Below, piece by piece: positions 32,596-41,963 of a stretch of DNA of 64,000 bases. Below the pieces are notes generated by a model. It was not told where the DNA came from. It made no database searches and saw nothing but the letters and a program-made list of their open reading frames with translations. The position numbers and the translations under genes were made by a program. Each line of letters begins with the position of its first letter. Within the stretch, counting starts at the first letter, position 1. This stretch comes from Clostridiales bacterium (GTDB lineage Bacteria; Bacillota; Clostridia; Monoglobales; Monoglobaceae): positions 3,648 to 67,647 of the forward strand of contig JAHZIG010000015.1 in the NCBI GenBank assembly GCA_019419865.1, read 5' to 3'.

Positions 32596-33336
32596 ATGAA
32601 GAATTTTAACCATTTGATCATCAGCGATTTCATAAATTATCTGACGCTGAAAGGCGTCGAGCCTAACGAGCTCAAAGCCGCGTACGGCGTTTTGCGCGGC
32701 TACGACGACTATATAAGCGACAATAATTTCATGCTCGAACATATGAGTTACGATGATATTTTAAGGTTCGCCGACGAATACGCGGGTCGAGCGGAGAACG
32801 CGAAGCCGTCCGCGTCGGATATTTTAAAACTTCTGCGCGAACTTAATTCGTATATCTCGGAGCTTACGTATTTCTATAAAGACCCGTTTGCGGCGGCGGA
32901 CGCGGGTTGCGCGACCGCTCGCAAGGAGACCGAAGCTAAAAGGGATAAGAAACTTACTCGCGCGTATCTCAGTTTGATTATCTCAAGACTCGATCCTACC
33001 GACGCAAAGGAGCTCGAATGCGCGATAGCGATCCTTTTGATATCCGGAACAAACCTTACCGATCCTGAAATAGCGGATTTACGGGTTTCGGATTTAAACG
33101 GCTACTACAGCGAAATACGCGTTCGCGGCGAGAATGAGAGAACGGTCGTCATAAGCGAGACGCTGTCGAATTTGTTAAAAGCGTATATCATGCGGAGTTC
33201 GCTCAAGCCGGACGATCGCATATTCAGCCTCGATCCGTTGAAAGATCCGGTCGAGAGCGTAAACGAACTTCTGCGCCGCGCGGCCGGAGACGACGATCCG
33301 CCGCTGACTGCGGATATAATACGTAATTTGAAATAG
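32596..33336 (+). CDS. Tyrosine-recombinase-like protein without catalytic residues
   Basis: A 246-residue protein resembling XerC/D. The N-terminal SAM-like helical domain (~1-105) precedes a partial catalytic domain with IAILLISGTNLTDPEIADLR (~144-163) and YYSEIRVRGENERTVVIS (~169-186). Where active enzymes have Arg in TGLRxSEL, this has TNLTDPE. The protein stops at LTADIIRNLK, the position of the HxLRH box, so the second Arg region is altered and the Tyr is missing. It is therefore not an active recombinase; DNA binding is possible. It is followed by a terminator and is probably co-transcribed with the amidohydrolase. Confidence 0.65.
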   Translation: MKNFNHLIISDFINYLTLKGVEPNELKAAYGVLRGYDDYISDNNFMLEHMSYDDILRFADEYAGRAENAKPSASDILKLLRELNSYISELTYFYKDPFAAADAGCATARKETEAKRDKKLTRAYLSLIISRLDPTDAKELECAIAILLISGTNLTDPEIADLRVSDLNGYYSEIRVRGENERTVVISETLSNLLKAYIMRSSLKPDDRIFSLDPLKDPVESVNELLRRAAGDDDPPLTADIIRNLK

Positions 33337-33344
33337 AGCTAAGG

Positions 33345-33370
33345 CGCGCCTGATATACGGCGCGTTTTTT
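33345..33370 (+). terminator. Terminator after the recombinase-like gene
   Basis: CGCGCC, an 8-nt loop and GGCGCG, then TTTTTT. Confidence 0.75.
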
Positions 33371-33373
33371 AGG

Positions 33374-34180
33374 CTACTGTTTTTTTACGCCGATACGCAT
33401 CCGGTAACAGAAGCCGATACTTAAGTTTGCCGACCCGAAAATATTATGAATTTTTGTTTTAAACGCATCCAGATCATCGCAGATCAAATCGGGGTGTTTT
33501 TTTACAATTTCCTGCACGGAGCCCTGGCTGAGCAATATATTTATAAATCTTTCGGCGTCGCAAGGTTCGGCGTTGGAGAAGACTATTTCGCGCGCGTACA
33601 TGAAATAGCCGCTGTTTTTGATATTTTCAAGATGTTTGTTTTTATCGTATCTTATAAACGAATTTTTGACGTCGCCGAGCTCTTTTTCAAGACGCTTCGC
33701 CTTGGAATAAAGCTTGTCGTATTCCATTTCGGCTTCGGCGTCTACGACGGGAGGCCAGTCGCAGTCTATGGCCGCAAATATGCCGCCGGGTTTTAATATC
33801 CGGTCTACCTCCCGCAGGGTAGAGTTCGGCTCCATCCAGTGAAACGATTGAGAGCATACGACCGCGTCGGCTATCTCGTCTTTCAGTCCGGTGTCGTGCG
33901 CGAAGGCTTTTATAAAGCGCAATCCCTCGGTCTCGCGCGATCTGGCTTTTTCTATCATATCCTCGCTCGGTTCGATCCCGATAGCGTTTTTACAAAACTT
34001 AGTCCATACGAGCGACGAAAGACCCGTTCCGCAGCCGAGATCGACCACCGTTTCAGGGCGTCTTTTCAGATACTTTATTATAATCTCGGCGGGGTATTCG
34101 GGAACCCTCGGGCGGGCGCCGTCGTATATATCCGAAAATCCTTTGAATCTGTCCGCGTTTTTTTGCAAGTCGTTGTTCAT
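33374..34180 (-). CDS. Class I SAM-dependent methyltransferase
   Basis: A 268-residue methyltransferase with a type-11 fold. Motif I is VVDLGCGTGLSSLVW (~40-54), the acidic residue is in IGIEPSED (~65-72), motif II is ADAVVCSQSFHWMEP (~103-117) and motif III is LKPGGIFAAIDCDWPP (~128-143). The C-terminal half is helical. The substrate is a small molecule of unknown identity. The gene is convergent with the recombinase-like gene and stands alone on the minus strand. Start ATG at 34180, with an AGGAG site just upstream. Confidence 0.88.
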   Translation of the reverse strand: MNNDLQKNADRFKGFSDIYDGARPRVPEYPAEIIIKYLKRRPETVVDLGCGTGLSSLVWTKFCKNAIGIEPSEDMIEKARSRETEGLRFIKAFAHDTGLKDEIADAVVCSQSFHWMEPNSTLREVDRILKPGGIFAAIDCDWPPVVDAEAEMEYDKLYSKAKRLEKELGDVKNSFIRYDKNKHLENIKNSGYFMYAREIVFSNAEPCDAERFINILLSQGSVQEIVKKHPDLICDDLDAFKTKIHNIFGSANLSIGFCYRMRIGVKKQ

Positions 34181-34382
34181 TGTTATAGAAATTACTCCTT
34201 GGCTGAATTGTTATAGAATCTCCTTTTTAGCCTGATTTATTATATGCTAATACAAGATCGAGCGGAAGTCAAGTTTTTAGGACCCGGCCCGATGGAGAAA
34301 TATATCGGACTCAAGACGGGCGGACGGATTTGTTAACAATACGGTCGCCGCCGGCATAATATGTTTGTAAGAGGTGATTTCT

Positions 34383-34715
34383 ATGAGTCCGGTTCTGGCT
34401 ACGGTCGTTTCTGTTTTGGCTGTTTATGGACTGATGAGTATAATTCAGGATATTATCAAGAAGCTGGCGGCGAAAAGCGGCCTTCGCGGAGAGATCAAGA
34501 TCGTCCTGCACGTCAAGAACCGGCAGGATTCGATCGAGGGACTTATAAGGTCTTACGCGCTTAGGTTTAAGCTCGGTATGTACAAAAGAGGCGCCGAGCT
34601 GATCGTGGTAGACCACGGCTCTACCGACGAGACGCGGGAGATAATACTCAGGCTTTGTAAGTACTATAGATTTTTAAGGTATATGACCGCCGACGAATAC
34701 GCTGCCTTGGCCTAA
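34383..34715 (+). CDS. Small membrane-anchored protein with GT2-like motif
   Basis: A 110-residue protein. It has an N-terminal hydrophobic helix (VLATVVSVLAVYGLMSII, ~4-21), then a single alpha/beta segment with KIVLHVKNRQDSIEGLIRS (~39-57) and ELIVVDHGSTDETREII (~72-88). The last block matches the nucleotide-binding strand of family 2 glycosyltransferases (VVDxGSTDxT), but the rest of that fold, including DXD, is absent. ATG 34383 is preferred over the GTG at 34374 because AGAGGTG is correctly spaced. Function unknown; perhaps a regulatory or scaffold mini-domain. Confidence 0.6.
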   Translation: MSPVLATVVSVLAVYGLMSIIQDIIKKLAAKSGLRGEIKIVLHVKNRQDSIEGLIRSYALRFKLGMYKRGAELIVVDHGSTDETREIILRLCKYYRFLRYMTADEYAALA

Positions 34716-34740
34716 TTAAACTTAAATTTTTCAGAATAAG

Positions 34741-34769
34741 CACGGATGGGAGAACCGTTCGTGTTTTTT
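34741..34769 (+). terminator. Terminator before recD2
   Basis: CACGGATGG, loop GAGAA and CCGTTCGTG (two G-T pairs), then TTTTTT. Confidence 0.75.
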
Positions 34770-34860
34770 GTGTTTGCAGAGCTTGTTTTTTGCGGGTATT
34801 TAATATATAATAAAATTTACGGATATATTTCAGAGAGGTTTTAGAAAGGGGGCGCGGAGC

Positions 34861-37059
34861 TTGATCAAGATATCGGGAGTGGTCGAGACGGTCATATTTT
34901 CAAACCCGGAAAACGGGTATTCCGTCTGCGAGGTGGCCGTGGGCGACGAGCTTATTACGATGACGGGCATGCTTCCGGACGTCGCCGAAGGCGAGAAGAT
35001 AACCGCGTCGGGAGAATGGGTGACTCACGCGGAGTACGGCGACCAGTTCAGCGTGGAGTATTCGGAGCGCGTAATGCCCGCGACCGAGGAGGAGACCGAG
35101 AAATTTTTAGCGTCCGGTCTCTTGCCCCATATAGGCAAGACGACGGCGAAGCGCATAGTCGAGGCGTTCGGAGCGGACGCGCTGGATATAATAGAAAACG
35201 ATCCGGACAGGCTGCTTGAGATCAAGGGCATGAGCCCTAAAAAGGTAGACGAGATACATCTTAAATATATCGACCAGATCGCGGTCAGAAACCTTGTGAT
35301 ATTCTTTCAGGAATACGGGATATCCCCGGCGGGAGCGGTTAAGGCGTATCAGATACTCGGCGCGGGGGCTAAGGAGCTTATCGAGAAAAACCCGTATCTG
35401 CTGAGCGATCTCGTTGACGGGATCACGTTTGAAAAGACTGACAAGATGGCGCTGTCTATGGGCTTCGATAAAAAAGGCTACCAGCGAATATCCGCCGGGA
35501 TAAGCTGCCTGCTTGAGAAAAACGGCTACTTAAGCGGACACGCGTATCTGCCTAAGCCGATTCTCATATCCCAGGCGGCGTCCTTCCTCGAGGTGGACAA
35601 GTCGGTGATCGAGGATAATATAGCCCAAATGCTTTTGGACGAGAAGATAACGCTCGAGAACTGCGGCGACTACGACGCGATATATTTAGCGCTCTTTTAC
35701 GACGCGGAGCAGGCGGTCGCGGAGCGGCTAAAAAAGATGTCGTCGATCGTGTTCGACGTGGATTATCCCGCGCTTGAGAAGATGATCGAGAGCGTTGAGA
35801 GCGAGATAGACTTGGAGCTTGCTGATATGCAGATAAAGGCGATACATTCGGTATTTGAGTCCCAGGCGCTTGTGATAACGGGCGGACCCGGTACGGGAAA
35901 GACGACCATTATCAATTCTATCATAAGGATAATGGAACTTGATAAGAAAAGCGTTCTTTTGGCCGCGCCCACCGGCAGGGCGGCTAAGCGGATGAGCGAG
36001 GTGTGTTCGAGAGAGGCGAAAACGATACACCGCTTGCTCGAGGTAAAGCCGGGGATAGACGAGGTCGGAAGTTCGTTCGCCCGCAACGCGGAGAATCCGC
36101 TCGACTGCGACGTTTTGATAGTGGACGAGATGTCGATGGTGGACATATTGATGATGCGCTCCATCTTAGAGGCGCTTCCCGACAGGGCGAAACTTATAAT
36201 GGTGGGAGACAGCGACCAGCTTCGTTCGGTCGGAGCCGGAAACGTGCTTCAGGATATTATAGAGAGCGGGACGGTGAACTGCATCAGGCTTACCGAGATA
36301 TTCCGTCAGGCCAACGAGAGCATGATAGTTGTGAACGCGCATAGGATAAACCACGGAGAGATGCCGCTTATCAACGATAAGGACAACGACTTCTTCTTTG
36401 TATACCGCGACGAGCCGGCGTCGCTGTGTCAGACTATCGCCGACCTTTGCGTAAGACGGCTGCCCCGGTATTACGGATTTCACAGTATTTCTCAGATACA
36501 GGTCCTAACGCCTACGCGAAAGACCGAAGTCGGAACGGTATACTTAAACGAGATACTCCAACAGAGCCTAAACCCTCCGGCGCCCGACAAGCCTGAGCAT
36601 ACCTCGCGTTCGCGCACGTTCAGGCTCGGCGATAAGGTGATGCATATAAAAAACAATTATCATCTTGAATGGAGGAAAATAGACGGCTCCGAAAAAGGGC
36701 TCGGCGTTTTCAACGGCGACGTGGGTTACATAACCGAGATAAACAAGAGGGACAAGTATCTCGTCGTGACCTACGACGACAGGAATGTGAAGTACGACTT
36801 TATAGCGCTGGACGAGCTCGAGCTGGCTTACGCGATCACGGTGCACAAGAGCCAGGGCAGCGAGTTCGACGTGGTCGTCATGCCGATGTTCGAGGTGTCG
36901 AGGCTGTTGATGACGAGAAATTTATTCTATACCGCGGTGACGCGGGCGAAGTCGCTTGTCGTGCTCGTCGGTCAGGAGCGGGTAATGAAGGAGTATGTGG
37001 ATAATAATAACATAAGAAGACGTTTTTCGGGGCTTAAAGACAAACTTAGAATTGACTGA
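34861..37059 (+). CDS. recD2: RecD2-type ATP-dependent DNA helicase
   Basis: A 732-residue SF1B 5'-3' helicase of the RecBC-independent RecD2 family, involved in mismatch and replication-fork repair. An N-terminal OB domain (~1-75) and helix-hairpin-helix repeats (~90-200) precede Walker A ITGGPGTGKTTII (~339-351), Walker B LIVDEMSMVD (~420), GDSDQLRSVGAGN (~445) and motif VI VHKSQGSEFDVVVMP (~660) with FYTAVTRAKS. The start is TTG 34861, with a GAAAGGGGG site upstream. recR follows, making a recombination/repair pair. Confidence 0.95.
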   Translation: MIKISGVVETVIFSNPENGYSVCEVAVGDELITMTGMLPDVAEGEKITASGEWVTHAEYGDQFSVEYSERVMPATEEETEKFLASGLLPHIGKTTAKRIVEAFGADALDIIENDPDRLLEIKGMSPKKVDEIHLKYIDQIAVRNLVIFFQEYGISPAGAVKAYQILGAGAKELIEKNPYLLSDLVDGITFEKTDKMALSMGFDKKGYQRISAGISCLLEKNGYLSGHAYLPKPILISQAASFLEVDKSVIEDNIAQMLLDEKITLENCGDYDAIYLALFYDAEQAVAERLKKMSSIVFDVDYPALEKMIESVESEIDLELADMQIKAIHSVFESQALVITGGPGTGKTTIINSIIRIMELDKKSVLLAAPTGRAAKRMSEVCSREAKTIHRLLEVKPGIDEVGSSFARNAENPLDCDVLIVDEMSMVDILMMRSILEALPDRAKLIMVGDSDQLRSVGAGNVLQDIIESGTVNCIRLTEIFRQANESMIVVNAHRINHGEMPLINDKDNDFFFVYRDEPASLCQTIADLCVRRLPRYYGFHSISQIQVLTPTRKTEVGTVYLNEILQQSLNPPAPDKPEHTSRSRTFRLGDKVMHIKNNYHLEWRKIDGSEKGLGVFNGDVGYITEINKRDKYLVVTYDDRNVKYDFIALDELELAYAITVHKSQGSEFDVVVMPMFEVSRLLMTRNLFYTAVTRAKSLVVLVGQERVMKEYVDNNNIRRRFSGLKDKLRID

Positions 37060-37133
37060 CCGTTATATAGATGATATAATTCGACATAGATTTATTGAAT
37101 AAGATGATGAATATTCGTATAGGAGGAGATCGT

Positions 37134-37733
37134 TTGGAATATTTTGCAGCTCCGCTTCAGGAGCTTATAGAGGAGTTTGAAAAACTGCCGGGCATAGGCG
37201 CCAAGACGGCGCAAAGGCTCGCGTTTTACGTATTGAACGAGCCGAAGGAGAAGGCCGAGAAATTTGCGAACGCGATAGTCAGCGCGAAGAAAAATATATG
37301 CTACTGCGAGATATGTCAGAACTTATCGACGGAGAAGGTCTGCGCTATTTGCAACAATCCCAACAGGGATCACAGCGTGATCTGCGTGACCGAGACGCCG
37401 AGAGACGTGCTCCAGATGGAGAGGACGAACGAATTCAGCGGCGTGTACCACGTTCTGCACGGAGCTATCTCGCCGATGGATAACATATCTCCCGACGACA
37501 TCAAGATAAAAGAACTGATGAAGAGGATCGCGGAGGGCGGCGTTAAAGAGGTGATAATGGCGACCAACCCGAATCTCGAGGGGGAGACGACGGCTATGTA
37601 TATCTCCAAGCTGATAAAGCCGTTCGGCGTGAAGGTCACAAGAATAGCCCACGGCGTTCCGGTCGGCGGGGAGTTGGAGTTCGCCGACGAGGTGACGCTT
37701 TCAAAGGCGCTTCAGTGGCGGGTCGAGATATAG
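37134..37733 (+). CDS. recR: Recombination protein RecR
   Basis: A 199-residue RecR, acting with RecO/RecF to load RecA. Landmarks: the helix-hairpin-helix [18 protein letters not shown] (~15-32), the four-Cys zinc site [16 protein letters not shown] (~57-72) and the Toprim domain beginning [15 protein letters not shown] (~80-94). Start TTG 37134 lies 7 bp after AGGAGG and gives the normal family length; earlier ATGs add residues not found in RecR. It lies 74 bp after recD2. Confidence 0.95.
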   Translation: MEYFAAPLQELIEEFEKLPGIGAKTAQRLAFYVLNEPKEKAEKFANAIVSAKKNICYCEICQNLSTEKVCAICNNPNRDHSVICVTETPRDVLQMERTNEFSGVYHVLHGAISPMDNISPDDIKIKELMKRIAEGGVKEVIMATNPNLEGETTAMYISKLIKPFGVKVTRIAHGVPVGGELEFADEVTLSKALQWRVEI

Positions 37734-37851
37734 CGGCTCGCCGATCCCGCGCTAAGGCGGCGGGATTTACCCGGGAGGATCGCGTCTAAAATATTTGACG
37801 CGGATCGATTTTGGGGATAAAAAATTTTTATAAATATATGGGAGGGAAATT

Positions 37852-38292
37852 ATGAAGAGAATAATTCTTATGTTGGCGCTCTGCGCGGTCTTTCTGTGCG
37901 GCTGTCAGACGACCGGGAGTTCTGGAGCTTCAAGTTACAGCGAAGAGTTTTCCAAGGCGCAGGAGATACGGATAGCTTCGGCGGAAGATCCGGACGATAT
38001 CGAAACCTTGACGGACGACGGGGCGATCTCTGATTTTATAACGGAGCTCGACTTAGAGAGCTGGAGCCTTGAAAGCCCGCCGCGGGACGCCGAAGTTTTG
38101 GGAACCTTCGTTCTCTCGCAAGAGGAGACGGTGAAGTTTGGCGAGACGGAGACGGACGGCGAGCTTTACGACATCTGCAAGCTTTACGCTTATCGGGAAA
38201 GTCCGTATATAACCATGGAGATCGAGGGGTTTGGAATGGATTTTAAGATAAGCGACGCCGCCGCGGAGTATTTAAACGGCTATTTTGAGTAG
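37852..38292 (+). CDS. Small lipoprotein
   Basis: A 146-residue exported lipoprotein: MKRII, a hydrophobic core, then the lipobox LCGC (Cys ~20). The mature part is acidic, starting with a Ser/Gly-rich linker, with no recognised domain. The ATG is behind GGGAGG. It lies between recR and a secreted glycosidase-like gene. Function unknown. Confidence 0.75.
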   Translation: MKRIILMLALCAVFLCGCQTTGSSGASSYSEEFSKAQEIRIASAEDPDDIETLTDDGAISDFITELDLESWSLESPPRDAEVLGTFVLSQEETVKFGETETDGELYDICKLYAYRESPYITMEIEGFGMDFKISDAAAEYLNGYFE

Positions 38293-38361
38293 ATAGAACT
38301 ATAGAATATTAGAAGATTTATTGTAATAACTAAGTTTAAAAATTATATGGAAGGATAAAGA

Positions 38362-38379
38362 ATGGATCGATGGAATTAA
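38362..38379 (+). promoter_or_regulatory. Five-codon leader frame (MDRWN) before the secreted glycosidase gene
   Basis: The best-placed ribosome binding site (GGAAGGA, 38349-38355) is 6 bp from an ATG at 38362 that opens a five-codon frame ending TAA at 38377-38379. The in-frame ATGs of the main gene are at 38370 and 38382. Termination next to ATG 38382 would allow coupled initiation. Confidence 0.35.
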
Positions 38380-40352
38380 GAATGAGAAAGGCATTTAAAG
38401 TATTTAGGACGTTTGTCGCGGCGCTGATTATTTTTTGTATCGCCGCGCCGACTGGAATTACGGCTTTCGCGGTAGACGAGTTGCCGTCGTCGTTCTGGCC
38501 GATCAACAACGCTTACGTGAGCGCCAAAGAGCGCGGCGACGACGACGGTATAATCCGCTACGGAGAGCAGAGCATAGAGCTTTTAACGAGATATACCGAG
38601 ACAAATCAGATAAGAGAGATATTGGCCTCGAGGTATTACGACGTGGCCGACGCTTACGACCGCAGAAACGACTTCGTCACGGCGGCGTATTACTATGAGA
38701 AATATATTCCGTACGGCGAATATATGGGCTGGACGGACGGAGTTATCATAGCGAGATCAAAAATATCGCAGTATACCCTGGTCGTTAAAAACTATACTGA
38801 AACCAACGTTCCGCAGGTATATTACGGCGCTAAAAACGAACCCGAGATGGGCGTTCTCTACGGAGAGGTAGTCGAGTACACAAGAGAGAACGAATCGATG
38901 GTTTTGGTATATGTAAACTATGGCGACGATCTCCCCGTATGGACGGGAGCGATATTTGACACGGCGCGTCAGCGAGGGATCGCTGTTGAGATTGCGCTGA
39001 ATATTTTAGACGAAGGTCTCGCGGTCGGAGACATACCCAATCACAGCGATTATATTGAAAGAGTGACAGAACAGCTTAACCAGTACGCCGACGTGCCTAT
39101 ATACCTTAGAATCGGCGCGGAGATGAATATCTGGGACGACCTTGCCGATCCGAACGAGTATATCGAAGCGTTCAGGTTTATATCGAGCTATGTTAAAGCG
39201 AACACCCAGCATGTCGCGGTCGTGTGGTCGGTGTCTCACGCTTCGAGCTGGAATATAGATATGGAGGACTATTACCCGGGCGACGAATATGTGGACTGGG
39301 TGGGGATATCCGCCTATCTTATCAGACATTTCCAGGGACAGGAACAGCCGATAGAGCAGAGGTTCAACGATACGTTCTTTTGCTCGGGAGACGGCGCGGA
39401 TCCGGTGATGGTCGTCAAAGAGACGATCGAGAAATTCGGAGAACGAAAACCGATAATGCTCTCTGAGTGCGGGAGCGCCCACAGGACGATCTCGTCCTCG
39501 CTCGACACCGACAATACCGAGTGGGCGGAGCGGAATCTGAGGAGAATGTACACCTATGTTCCGATGGTGTACCCTCAGGTAAAATTGATGGCGTATTTCA
39601 ATATGTATTATCCGGGCGAGACGAACGTGTATACTTTGCACGATAACCCCGTCATGGAAAACAGCTTTTTAGAGCTTACGCAGCAGAGACATTTTATCCA
39701 GAATAGATGCGGTTCACGTTCGGAAATAACTTATAAGGAAATAACGGACGGCATGACTGTCGCTCAGACCATGCTGCCGATCTATACCTATCCGCATATA
39801 TTCGGCGACGACGAACCCGAGGTATATTATTATTTAGACGGAGAATTTGCGGGTTCGAGCGCGACTTTGCCGTATTTGCAGTATCTGGATCTTTCACAGG
39901 TAAGCCTCGGCGCGCACAGTCTTGAGACCAGGGTCGTATCAAACGGCGCGCAGGTCGCAAGTCAAACGATTACGGTAAACGTAGTCGAGGACGTGACCGT
40001 TATAGTGGACGGTTCGGAGATAGAGACGGACAGCGTTCCGCTTCTGATCAACGACAGGACGATGGTTCCGCTCAGATCGATATTCGAGGCGCTCGGCGCG
40101 GAAATTACGTGGGACGACGCGACGAGAACGGTTACCGCCAATAAGGACGGAGTAACGATCTCGCTCACTATAGACTCTCCGGTCATGTATAAAAACGAGG
40201 CGGGAGCGCAGGAGGATATAGCGCTCGATTCGCCTGCGATCATTGTAAACGAGAGGACCATGGTCCCGGCGAGAGCGGTCAGCGAAGCGCTCGGCGCCTC
40301 GGTCGAATGGGATGAAGCGGATCAAATAGTTACTATAACCTCCTCCGCATAG
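38370..40352 (+). CDS. Secreted GH26-like glycoside hydrolase with copper-amine-oxidase-type stalk domains
   Basis: A 660-residue exported protein. Signal peptide ~5-34 (AALIIFCIAAPTGITAFA), a helical TPR-like region (~35-125), then a TIM-barrel domain (~150-440). The barrel carries acid/base Glu in LRIGAEMNIWDDL (~251) and nucleophile-type Glu in PIMLSECGSAH (~367), as in GH26 beta-mannanases and related enzymes. A beta-rich linker follows, then two copper-amine-oxidase N-terminal-like repeats (~550-660, each with ERTMVP or DRTMVP and LGA..EWD). The substrate is probably a beta-glycan, but the Trp/His context is not diagnostic. The start could also be ATG 38382. Confidence 0.75.
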   Translation: MELRMRKAFKVFRTFVAALIIFCIAAPTGITAFAVDELPSSFWPINNAYVSAKERGDDDGIIRYGEQSIELLTRYTETNQIREILASRYYDVADAYDRRNDFVTAAYYYEKYIPYGEYMGWTDGVIIARSKISQYTLVVKNYTETNVPQVYYGAKNEPEMGVLYGEVVEYTRENESMVLVYVNYGDDLPVWTGAIFDTARQRGIAVEIALNILDEGLAVGDIPNHSDYIERVTEQLNQYADVPIYLRIGAEMNIWDDLADPNEYIEAFRFISSYVKANTQHVAVVWSVSHASSWNIDMEDYYPGDEYVDWVGISAYLIRHFQGQEQPIEQRFNDTFFCSGDGADPVMVVKETIEKFGERKPIMLSECGSAHRTISSSLDTDNTEWAERNLRRMYTYVPMVYPQVKLMAYFNMYYPGETNVYTLHDNPVMENSFLELTQQRHFIQNRCGSRSEITYKEITDGMTVAQTMLPIYTYPHIFGDDEPEVYYYLDGEFAGSSATLPYLQYLDLSQVSLGAHSLETRVVSNGAQVASQTITVNVVEDVTVIVDGSEIETDSVPLLINDRTMVPLRSIFEALGAEITWDDATRTVTANKDGVTISLTIDSPVMYKNEAGAQEDIALDSPAIIVNERTMVPARAVSEALGASVEWDEADQIVTITSSA

Positions 40353-40411
40353 TAAACGCTATAGCGGACGAAAACATGGCGATCGCCGAATAAATTATTT
40401 GGAGTGTAAGT

Positions 40412-41749
40412 ATGCGTAAAAACGATATTGTAGAGATCGTTATCACCGGTATGACGGACGACGGAGACGGAGTTGGCAGGGTCGATAACCTGGCCGTGTT
40501 CGTTCCGTATACCATCGTCGGAGAGACGGTGAGGGCGGTCATAGTAAAAGTTCTCAAGCGCTACGCTTACGGCAAGCTGATAGAGGTCGTAAGGCCGTCG
40601 GAGCATAGGATAAAGGCTGAATGCGAATATTTTTACCAGTGCGGCGGCTGTTCGCTCTGGCATATGAGCTACGAAAGCGAATGCGAGTATAAGCGTAATA
40701 AGGTCGAGGACTGTTTAAGGCGGATAGGCGGGATCGACGTCGAGGTCTCGGAGACGGTTAAAGCGCATTTGGTCTACGGTTACAGAAATAAAAATCAGTT
40801 CCCGGTTACGCCTGACGGGATAGGGATGTACGCGAGGCGGAGCCACCGTCTTATAAAGACCGAGGGTTGTCTTATAGCCGCCCCGTTTTGCAAGACCGTG
40901 ACTGAAACGGTCGGGAAGTGGATGCATGACTTCAGCGTGACTGCGTACGACGAGAAAACCGGAGCGGGGACCGTGAGAAACGTCTATACCAGGAGCGGCG
41001 ATAAAGGGATACTCGTGTGTATTGTGACCTCGGGCAAAAAATTGCCGCACAGCGCGGAGCTTAAGGACGCGCTTTTAGATACGGGTCTCGATATCGCGGG
41101 GATAGTCCAGAATATCAACCATAAAAAGACGAATACGATCTTAGGGGATAAGACCAAGACGATATACGGAGACGGAGAGCTCGAGGACGGGATAGGCGAC
41201 GTCAGATTCAAGATCTCGCCGCTGTCCTTTTATCAGGTGAATAAGGCGCAGACGCTAAAGCTCTACGGCCTTGTGAAGGAGTTTTTGGAGCTTAGCGGCG
41301 GCGAGATCGTCTGGGATATGTACTGCGGGATAGGAACGATAGGACAGTTTATAGCAAAAGACGCGAAGAGGATCGTCGGCGTGGAGATCGTTCCCGACGC
41401 GGTGGAGAACGCCAAGGAGAACGCCGGGCTGAACGGTATCGCCAACGCGGACTACTACTGCGGAAAAGCCGAGGAACTGGCAAGCGGCCTGCTCCAAAAA
41501 TACGGCAGACCGGACGCGATAATCCTCGACCCGCCCCGCAAGGGCTGCGACGAACAGCTGCTTAAAACCGTATGCGACAGCGGCGCCGAAAGAGTGGTCT
41601 ACGTGTCCTGCAAACCGTCCACCCTCGCGAGGGATCTGAGGTATTTGGAGGATAACGGGTATAAAACGGTAAAAGCCGTTCCGGTGGATATGTTCCCGCG
41701 CACCGCGCATGTGGAGACAATAGTGTTGCTACAACGCCGCGATACTTAG
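40412..41749 (+). CDS. rlmD: 23S rRNA (uracil-5-)-methyltransferase RlmD/RumA family
   Basis: A 445-residue TrmA/RlmD-type RNA m5U methyltransferase. An N-terminal TRAM domain (~1-58) is followed by the [4Fe-4S] Cys set (CEYFYQCGGCSLWH, ~71-84), the SAM motif VWDMYCGIGTIGQF (~304), the ILDPPRKGCDE block (~372) and the catalytic Cys in VVYVSCKPSTLARDL (~395-409). The C terminus TAHVETIVLLQRRDT looks complete. The 3' end of rum/rumA genes is a known ICE and prophage integration site, and conjugative genes start right after it here. Confidence 0.93.
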   Translation: MRKNDIVEIVITGMTDDGDGVGRVDNLAVFVPYTIVGETVRAVIVKVLKRYAYGKLIEVVRPSEHRIKAECEYFYQCGGCSLWHMSYESECEYKRNKVEDCLRRIGGIDVEVSETVKAHLVYGYRNKNQFPVTPDGIGMYARRSHRLIKTEGCLIAAPFCKTVTETVGKWMHDFSVTAYDEKTGAGTVRNVYTRSGDKGILVCIVTSGKKLPHSAELKDALLDTGLDIAGIVQNINHKKTNTILGDKTKTIYGDGELEDGIGDVRFKISPLSFYQVNKAQTLKLYGLVKEFLELSGGEIVWDMYCGIGTIGQFIAKDAKRIVGVEIVPDAVENAKENAGLNGIANADYYCGKAEELASGLLQKYGRPDAIILDPPRKGCDEQLLKTVCDSGAERVVYVSCKPSTLARDLRYLEDNGYKTVKAVPVDMFPRTAHVETIVLLQRRDT

Positions 41750-41910
41750 AAATCCTTGAATTTAAGCACTTTGTGAAGCATACGGTGTTTAATTCAGAAG
41801 GAGGAAAATACCGAAATAAGGAGCTAAAAAATTATATTATCGTAAAAGTTGCGATTGACCTGGTGTGTGGGAACACAAAAGAATAGTCTAAAAAATTGTT
41901 TATGATCGAA

Positions 41911-41942
41911 AAAGAGATGCTTTTTTTGGCATCTCTTTTTGC
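41911..41942 (+). terminator. Terminator at the left end of the ICE
   Basis: AAAGAGATGC, a T-rich loop and GCATCTCTTT, followed by TT. The A-run on the left makes it potentially bidirectional, insulating rlmD from the element. Confidence 0.7.
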
Positions 41943-41963
41943 ATATATAAGGAGAATCGTATT

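Noticed and set aside
41750-41963. tRNA gene as integration site of the element
   Set aside because: No cloverleaf or T-loop sequence is visible; the junction is with the rlmD 3' end.
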